In this document: positions 1 through 5,237 of the stretch, in pieces
Numbering within the stretch: position 1 is the first letter of the stretch
How the letters are laid out: every line of letters begins with the position of its first letter
NCBI GenBank assembly: GCA_913031405.1
Contig: CAJWCX010000068.1
Location: forward strand, 1-6,699
Source of the DNA: an uncultured Flavobacteriales bacterium
GTDB taxonomy: Bacteria; Bacteroidota; Bacteroidia; Flavobacteriales_D; Crocinitomicaceae
Reading direction: 5' to 3'
Length of the DNA stretch: 6,699 nucleotides
Notes under the pieces: model-generated
What the model was told of the DNA's origin: nothing
The model's database searches: none
What the model saw: only the letters and a program-made list of their open reading frames with translations
Program-made: the position numbers and the translations under genes

Positions 1-549
1 CTTGTTGGTCGTCCTATAAGAGATAAGGACACCTATGTGATCGGAATGGTTTATACGGCAAGAAAGAAAGGTGTTCCTGGATACAGCGAAATTAAAGACG
101 ACATAAAAAAAGCTTTTATTAAAGACCAGAAAAATGGAATATTGATGGCAGAACTCAAAGGTAAATCTTTAGAGGACCTATCAGCAAATGAAACAGTAAA
201 GCCGGCAGAAGTTTCATTCACTAATATGAATAATGTTGATCCCGAAATCATTGGCGCCTTATTTTCAAAGAGTAGCCCAAAAGAGAACAAAACACTGCAG
301 GCTTTGACGAGCCCAAACGGTGTTTATCTTATTGCGGTGGATAAAACAATTGATGCCAGTCCTAAAAGCAGCTTTAAGGTTGAAAAAGAAGAACTCAATA
401 AAAATACCATCATGCAAATGGTTAAAAACCCCATGTCTTACAATCAAAATAGAAAAATCTCAGAATCCAGCTATCTGATTAATGGATTGTACAAAAAAGC
501 GAATGTAATTGATAACAGAAAGCTTTTACAGTTGGGTATAAGAAACTAG
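1..549 (+). CDS. Peptidyl-prolyl isomerase, PpiD/SurA-like (C-terminal part, 5' end outside window)
   Basis: Frame 1 is open from the first base to a TAG stop, giving 182 visible residues; the start lies upstream of the window. The GTG at 37 is an internal valine codon, not a start, because the reading frame is continuous through it. The visible part matches the C-terminal region of Bacteroidota PpiD-like proteins: a strand with Y-V-I-G-M-V followed by 'KKGVPGYSEIKDDIKKAF', a helix rich in Lys and Glu, then 'DPEIIGALF' and 'NGVYLIAVDKT', and an ending with 'KANVIDNRK'. In this family an N-terminal membrane anchor and SurA-type chaperone region come before one or more parvulin domains, and the protein helps fold outer-membrane and secreted proteins in the periplasm. 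The anchor and catalytic parvulin core are not visible, so isomerase activity cannot be judged. The gene converges on the phospholipase-like gene with overlapping stop codons. Confidence 0.8.
   Translation, partial: LVGRPIRDKDTYVIGMVYTARKKGVPGYSEIKDDIKKAFIKDQKNGILMAELKGKSLEDLSANETVKPAEVSFTNMNNVDPEIIGALFSKSSPKENKTLQALTSPNGVYLIAVDKTIDASPKSSFKVEKEELNKNTIMQMVKNPMSYNQNRKISESSYLINGLYKKANVIDNRKLLQLGIRN
546..549. other. CTAG palindrome shared by two convergent stop codons
   Basis: The plus-strand foldase gene ends with TAG at 547-549 and the minus-strand phospholipase-like gene ends with TAG read from 548-546. The two converging genes therefore overlap by four bases with no intergenic space. No GC-rich hairpin followed by a T run was seen on either side, so any terminator must lie inside the opposing gene or termination is factor-dependent. 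Confidence 0.85.
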
Positions 550-1625
550 TTTTTCTCTCTTACTGAAGGTACCTGAGGAAAATTTACCTTATAATCACTC
601 CATCGCAAATCTGCTTTGTAGTAATCTGTGGAAATAATTTGTGCATTTGAGTTGAATGCTGATTTCCAGCGTGAAAAATCATTGTTTCGTGATTCTTTAG
701 TACCTGCATCACTTCTTGTTCTTATCATGAATCGATCGGAAGCACGGCGAATATTGTCTTCATTGCCCTCAGGATTATTTCTAAGTAAAAAAGCCGTATT
801 TAGGTCTCCTTCTTCACCATAATAAAACATCAAAGGACATTTGAAACTTCTGTAGATTTTTTGATTGTTTCCCTCTAATATAAAAATCACCTTCCCTAAA
901 GACTCTTTAAGGTAAGGCCATCCTTGTGCATTGACCTTGGCATGAATGGTCTCAAAAGAATTCTTAAAATCACCCGGTGTATAGACATCTTCTCGATCAA
1001 ATACGGATGCTATTTCATCTTCAAGTAAGGAATATGCCACAGAATCAAAAGGGATACACTTTTTAAAACCCAAAAAATGCAATTTTTTCGATTGGTCGGC
1101 CGGATGAGATCCTTTTGCCTCTATATTAATAAAAATAGGAATATGTTTAGGGTTCGAATCACTCCATTTTTTGATGTCTTTTAATCCATCAATAAGTGTA
1201 TAATAATTGGTTTCAAAATCAACATCTGAGATATGCAGTAATTTAAAACCCGGGTGCTTCATCGAAGCCGACTTCACTCTTTGTTTTTGTCCAAAAATAA
1301 ATAAGTTAACCCGGCGGCGTTTATAATGACCTCCCTTCGGATCATAATTAACATCTAATTCAACACCTCTGACTCCATAATCAGAAAACTGCTCCCCAAA
1401 TGGTAAATGACCGTAGTCGATATAAGCAGGATTGTTCTGATTACCCAATTTATCTTGGAATTTAGATAAAAACTTGAGCACCTTTGGGTGAGGAAGCTTC
1501 TTATAGCTATTATGAGAGGCAATTATACGAATATCATTCAACCTTAATGAATCTATATCCAATGACCTTTGAGTCATAACATTAGACACACCAATTAAAA
1601 AATAAATTAAAAGAACATGCTTCAT
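546..1625 (-). CDS. Exported Ca2+-dependent phosphoinositide phospholipase C-like protein (PI-PLC-C1 type)
   Basis: The product has 359 residues. Residues 1-18 form a short hydrophobic signal peptide (MKHVLLIYFLIGVSNVMT) with no lipobox cysteine, so a periplasmic or secreted soluble enzyme is expected. The rest matches the Ca2+-dependent PI-PLC family (TIM-barrel phosphodiesterase fold) along its length: 'ASHNSY' with His38 and Asn39, 'GVRGVELDV' with Glu89 and Asp91, 'FKLLHISDVDF' with His131, 'FINIEAKG' with Glu169, 'WPYLKESLGKVIFIL' at 236-250, 'MIRTRSDAGTKESRNND' around 300-316, and 'STDYY' at 332-336. The two histidines and the acidic residues are the expected catalytic and metal ligands, so the enzyme looks intact. 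Family members cleave phosphoinositol head groups; the substrate here is unknown (inositol lipids or another phosphodiester). The start overlaps the stop of the upstream membrane-protein gene as ATGA, and a weak GGAAG lies 7 bases before the ATG. It is the last gene of the hutU operon. Exact lipid specificity is inference. Confidence 0.85.
   Translation of the reverse strand: MKHVLLIYFLIGVSNVMTQRSLDIDSLRLNDIRIIASHNSYKKLPHPKVLKFLSKFQDKLGNQNNPAYIDYGHLPFGEQFSDYGVRGVELDVNYDPKGGHYKRRRVNLFIFGQKQRVKSASMKHPGFKLLHISDVDFETNYYTLIDGLKDIKKWSDSNPKHIPIFINIEAKGSHPADQSKKLHFLGFKKCIPFDSVAYSLLEDEIASVFDREDVYTPGDFKNSFETIHAKVNAQGWPYLKESLGKVIFILEGNNQKIYRSFKCPLMFYYGEEGDLNTAFLLRNNPEGNEDNIRRASDRFMIRTRSDAGTKESRNNDFSRWKSAFNSNAQIISTDYYKADLRWSDYKVNFPQVPSVREKN
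1622..1625 (-). other. ATGA stop/start overlap, membrane-protein gene to phospholipase-like gene
   Basis: On the minus strand the phospholipase-like ATG (1625-1623) overlaps the TGA (1624-1622) of the membrane-protein gene, the second identical junction in this operon. A weak GGAAG sits 7 bases upstream of the ATG. Confidence 0.85.
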
Positions 1626-3178
1626 TTAAGTACTTCCATTTGACGAATTAAATAAGATCTCAGCCGAGACCTCAAACACTCTCTTTGAGAAGATAAGGAT
1701 AAATGATTCAATGATTTCAATGTTTGATTCCTTTTTAATCGACCATCTGCCAGCAATACATCAAATGTACTCAGCTTATTCTCCTTGATTGTCTTATATA
1801 TGTTATGATTAGCAAAATAATTACCATCTTCGAGCATTGTAGAACAAAAGGGATATACCTGCTGATGATTTCCTTGAATGCCATACAGCAATATGCCTCC
1901 CTGAAAATCATCGTTCAAGATAAAAACGTGCTCATTGTTGTAATTAGAAGCTAAAAAATAAGGGGCCTGAATGAAAAAATACTGGTTCTCCTTTTTTTCT
2001 TTATTCAATATTGAAGCATATTCCTTCAATTTATCTTGACGTAATTCCCAAGAGCGAATGGCATTAATGCTCTGCATCTGCATTGAAGCCAACCACAAAA
2101 CACCAAAGGCATAGCCGATGACATAGAACTTGGTCCTGATCAAACGAAGACATAAAATGGTAAGTAAAAGAACATATAACAGATGAGCAGGCAACATCAT
2201 TTTATTATACAAACCAAAAGAGACAGCCGGATAATTAGATACAAAGAAGATCAAACTGCAAAAGGATAAAGTAAGGAGCACCACGAAAAAAAACTTCCTG
2301 TTATATTCGAAAGTATTCTGCCTATTTACTGCATAAAATAATGGTATCGCTAAAAGACTGAACCAGATTGTTGCCTCTGACATAAAAAAAGGGATGACTT
2401 CTAACAGCATTATGGGTATTTCAAACAAAACAACCACAAAGTAATACATGGATTGCAACAATGAGTTTAAAGACGGATTAAACCCATATATGAATCCTTC
2501 ACTCTGATACAAGGGGCCAACCAAAAACTTGAATGTAAAGAAGAATGCAAATATAAGGACAGTCAGGTAGAACAATTTAGACCTGAAAATTCCTGACAAT
2601 TTCGACCAGTGATTGTGTAGAATCGGGAAAACAAATAGCGGAAATATAATCTCGCAAGAAAATAAAGCACATAACCCTAAAATAACATAGCCTAGATTTC
2701 TTTTTTGAGTAAATCCTCCTAAATCATCTTTAATGGCTCCTAAAGCCAACAAAAAGAACAAGAGAGATAGCAAATAACCCGTCTGGAAAAAATTAAATAA
2801 ATGGGCACTAGAGAATATCGGAAAAGAAATAAAGAAAATAAAAAGCCACTTTGATTCATTTGTGAAAAACGAACGAAATACTTTGTTTGATTGATAAATA
2901 ATCAATCCCCATATTCCTAATCGAAGGATATTATACAACAAATAATTTTCTCTGAATAAATGAAGAGTGGCAGTTTGAATCAACCCGTATATGGGCCTGG
3001 ATAGGTGACCGGGCCTAGACAAACTATAAGATAAGTCATTTACAAAATTTGGAGCAATATCACCGATAAATGATAAATCATCTGAAACACCAAACCCTAA
3101 AAAAATCAAAAGGGGTAAAAATACGGAAACAACTGTCAAAAGCCACCAAAAAAAAGCCGTTTTAACCCATCTTTTCAT
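1622..3178 (-). CDS. Polytopic inner-membrane protein, possible GT-C-type glycosyltransferase
   Basis: The product has 518 residues and I do not recognise a named family. About eleven hydrophobic segments can be seen, near residues 8-29, 78-96, 110-124, 128-148, 161-183, 201-220, 240-262, 268-284, 295-313, 327-346 and 350-367. A hydrophilic C-terminal domain of about 150 residues follows (370-518). Just after the first membrane segment is 'GVSDDLSFIGD' with Asp33-Asp34, followed by arginines at 55 and 61. An acidic pair in the first outer loop is typical of GT-C glycosyltransferases, which use polyprenyl-phosphate sugars, and 'AIRSWELRQDKLKEY' at 373-387 after the last helix also resembles such proteins. 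This is resemblance only, and an O-antigen-type or uncharacterised membrane protein is equally possible. The start codon overlaps the hutU stop (ATGA) and the stop overlaps the phospholipase-like start (ATGA), so it is the middle gene of a coupled trio. Confidence 0.7.
   Translation of the reverse strand: MKRWVKTAFFWWLLTVVSVFLPLLIFLGFGVSDDLSFIGDIAPNFVNDLSYSLSRPGHLSRPIYGLIQTATLHLFRENYLLYNILRLGIWGLIIYQSNKVFRSFFTNESKWLFIFFISFPIFSSAHLFNFFQTGYLLSLLFFLLALGAIKDDLGGFTQKRNLGYVILGLCALFSCEIIFPLFVFPILHNHWSKLSGIFRSKLFYLTVLIFAFFFTFKFLVGPLYQSEGFIYGFNPSLNSLLQSMYYFVVVLFEIPIMLLEVIPFFMSEATIWFSLLAIPLFYAVNRQNTFEYNRKFFFVVLLTLSFCSLIFFVSNYPAVSFGLYNKMMLPAHLLYVLLLTILCLRLIRTKFYVIGYAFGVLWLASMQMQSINAIRSWELRQDKLKEYASILNKEKKENQYFFIQAPYFLASNYNNEHVFILNDDFQGGILLYGIQGNHQQVYPFCSTMLEDGNYFANHNIYKTIKENKLSTFDVLLADGRLKRNQTLKSLNHLSLSSQRECLRSRLRSYLIRQMEVLK
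3175..3178 (-). other. ATGA stop/start overlap, hutU to membrane-protein gene
   Basis: On the minus strand the membrane-protein ATG (3178-3176) overlaps the hutU TGA (3177-3175). No strong ribosome-binding site precedes the ATG, so translation most likely re-initiates or is coupled to hutU translation. Confidence 0.85.
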
Positions 3179-5184
3179 GAGGAAATACCTAAACCTTCAA
3201 TTAAATCTGAATGAACTTCATTTGGAATAGTTACTTTTAATAATGGCTCTTGTTCCATAGCCCGTTTAATGGCAAAATTGGCATTCGTGTTTCGTGCCCA
3301 ATTCCTTCTTGCGACACCATTATTAACATCCCAGTGAAGCATCATGTTTAGATTTCTTTCTGCGTCTGCACTTCCGTCTAAAAGCATTCCAAACCCTCCA
3401 TTAATGACTTCTCCCCATCCAACTCCACCACCATTGTGAATAGAAACCCATGTTGCACCCCTAAATCCGTCACCAATCACATTTTGAATGGCCATATCAG
3501 CTGTATATCTGGAACCATCATATATATTCGAGGTTTCTCGATACGGAGAATCTGTTCCCGATACATCATGATGATCACGCCCTAAAATAACTGGACCTAT
3601 CTCATTATTTCTTATGGCCTTATTAAAGGCATTCGCTATCTTCATCCTGCCCTCTGCATCTGCATATAAAATTCGTGCTTTAGAGCCAACAACCAGTTGG
3701 TTTTGTTTTGCACCCTTTATCCATTGAATATTATCTGCCATTTGCTGACGAATTTCAGGAGGACTTGTATGCATCATTTCCTCAAGAACTTGACATGCAA
3801 TGGCATCTGTTTTATCCAAATCACTATCCTTTCCTGACGCACACACCCATCGAAAAGGGCCAAAACCAAAATCAAAACACATGGGCCCTAAAATATCTTG
3901 AACATAAGAAGGATATATAAAATCTTCTTTATTCTCAGCCATTATATCCGCCCCTGCCCTTGAAGCTTCTAAAAGAAACGCATTACCATAATCGAAAAAA
4001 TAAGTTCCCTTATCTGAATTCTTTTTGACAGCTTTGGCATGACGCAATAAACTTTTTTGAACCTCAACTTTAAATTGATCTGGATTGGAAGACATCATTT
4101 CATTCGAATCCTCAAATGAAAGACCAACGGGATAATATCCTCCTGCCCACGGATTGTGCAATGATGTTTGATCTGAACCCAAATCAACATAAATACCTTC
4201 TTGGTCGAACTTTTCCCAAACTTCTACAATGTTTCCCAAATAGGCTATAGAAACCACCTCCATTTTAGTCTTCGCTTTATTCACTCGTATACATAACTCG
4301 TTCAAATCTTCAATAACTTCATCAACCCAGCCTTGTTCGTGTCTGGTTTTAGCGGCTTTAGGATTCACCTCTGCTGTTACGGAAATAACTCCCGCAATAT
4401 TCCCTGCCTTCGGCTGTGCTCCAGACATGCCACCCAAACCGGCAGTTACAAATAATTTACCTTTATAGTCATCTCTATTTTTAGCGATTTTGCGAATGGC
4501 ATTAAGAACCGTAATGGTCGTACCATGAACAATACCCTGAGGTCCAATATACATATATGAACCAGCAGTCATTTGACCATATTGCGTTACACCAAGTGCA
4601 TTGAACTTCTCCCAATGATCTGGACTTGAGTAATTTGGAATAACCATTCCATTAGAAACGACAACCCGTGGTGCGTTCTTATGCGAAGGAAATAGGCCCT
4701 GAGGGTGACCAGAATTCATAACAAGAGTTTGCTCTTCGGTCATCTCTGCCAGATATTTCATGGTTAACCTATATTGAATCCAGTTCTGAAAGACAGCACC
4801 ATTACCACCATAGGTAATCAATTCGTGAGGATGCTGTGCCACATCATGATGCAAGTTGTTTTGAATCATGAGCATAATGGCCTTGGCTTGCTCACAATTT
4901 CCAGGATATTCATCAATAGGACGAGCATAGATTTCATGTTCCGGACGATAACGATACATATAAATCCTTCCGTACTGATTTAATTCGTCAAGAAATTCCT
5001 GGATTAAATCAGCATGCTGATGCTCTGGAAAATACCGCAGGGCGTTTTTTAATGCTAACTTTTTTTCTTCGTTAGACAAAATTTGCTTCCTTTTAGGAGC
5101 GTGATTTATTTTTGGATTAAACTCTTTCGCTGAAGGTATTTGTTCAGGAATTCCTTGTAAAATTTCATCTTGAAATGACAACAT
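3175..5184 (-). CDS. hutU: Urocanate hydratase (long, eukaryote-like form)
   Basis: HutU converts urocanate to 4-imidazolone-5-propionate, the second step of histidine degradation to glutamate, in the cytoplasm with a tightly bound NAD+. Visible landmarks are 'TYGGNG' (124-129), 'QMTAGSYMYIGPQGIVHGT' (204-222), the NAD-binding glycine loop 'GLGGMSGAQPKA' (249-260), 'DLGSDQTSLHNP' (334-345), 'GFGPFRWVCASG' (440-451), 'GRDHHDVSGTDSPYRETSN' (535-553) and 'HNGGGVGWGEVINGGFG' (583-599). At 669 residues it is longer than the roughly 556-residue proteobacterial enzyme. It aligns by eye from end to end with the animal UROC1 form, including the N-terminal 'EKKLALKNALRYFP' and the 'HDVSGTDSP' region; this long form is known in Bacteroidota. 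The ATG at 5184 is supported by the N-terminal residues 'GIPEQIPSAKEFNPKINHAP', which look like other members. It is the first gene of a three-gene coupled operon and has its own candidate promoter. No other hut gene lies in the window. Confidence 0.97.
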   Translation of the reverse strand: MLSFQDEILQGIPEQIPSAKEFNPKINHAPKRKQILSNEEKKLALKNALRYFPEHQHADLIQEFLDELNQYGRIYMYRYRPEHEIYARPIDEYPGNCEQAKAIMLMIQNNLHHDVAQHPHELITYGGNGAVFQNWIQYRLTMKYLAEMTEEQTLVMNSGHPQGLFPSHKNAPRVVVSNGMVIPNYSSPDHWEKFNALGVTQYGQMTAGSYMYIGPQGIVHGTTITVLNAIRKIAKNRDDYKGKLFVTAGLGGMSGAQPKAGNIAGVISVTAEVNPKAAKTRHEQGWVDEVIEDLNELCIRVNKAKTKMEVVSIAYLGNIVEVWEKFDQEGIYVDLGSDQTSLHNPWAGGYYPVGLSFEDSNEMMSSNPDQFKVEVQKSLLRHAKAVKKNSDKGTYFFDYGNAFLLEASRAGADIMAENKEDFIYPSYVQDILGPMCFDFGFGPFRWVCASGKDSDLDKTDAIACQVLEEMMHTSPPEIRQQMADNIQWIKGAKQNQLVVGSKARILYADAEGRMKIANAFNKAIRNNEIGPVILGRDHHDVSGTDSPYRETSNIYDGSRYTADMAIQNVIGDGFRGATWVSIHNGGGVGWGEVINGGFGMLLDGSADAERNLNMMLHWDVNNGVARRNWARNTNANFAIKRAMEQEPLLKVTIPNEVHSDLIEGLGISS

Positions 5185-5208
5185 GCTTATAACTTAATAT
5201 TTAGATCA

Positions 5209-5237
5209 CAAAGTTATGGCTTTAATCAATACTTCAA
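5209..5237 (-). promoter_or_regulatory. Candidate Bacteroidota-type promoter of the hutU operon
   Basis: On the minus strand, TAACTTTG at 5216-5209 matches the Bacteroidota -7 consensus TAnnTTTG exactly. A TTG at 5237-5235 lies 18 bases upstream of it, within the usual range for the -33 element. The predicted transcript would start near 5202, leaving a leader of roughly 18 bases before the hutU ATG. The -33 element lies inside the last codons of the T9SS substrate gene. The leader is AT-rich with no Shine-Dalgarno sequence, which is normal for the phylum. No operator (inverted repeat) was recognised. Confidence 0.6.

Noticed and set aside
51..447. Short minus-strand open frames at 51-290 and 265-447
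   Set aside because: They lie antisense to the foldase gene, which has clear family likeness, and their translations show no recognisable domain.
37..549. GTG at 37 as a start giving a complete 170-residue protein
   Set aside because: The frame is open to the first base and the upstream residues fit the same family, so the gene is a 3' fragment.
563..580. AGGTACCT palindrome after the foldase stop as a terminator
   Set aside because: The palindrome has no loop, is not followed by a T run and lies in the coding region of the opposing gene.
3148..3155. Run of eight A (T8 in the coding strand) near the start of the membrane-protein gene as a phase-variation tract
   Set aside because: Eight bases is short, and a similar run occurs inside the same gene near 2286-2293. 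Such runs are expected in AT-rich DNA coding for Phe and Lys, and the frame is intact.
3708..4983. Plus-strand open frames at 3708-3920 and 4774-4983
   Set aside because: They are antisense to hutU, which is strongly conserved over these stretches.
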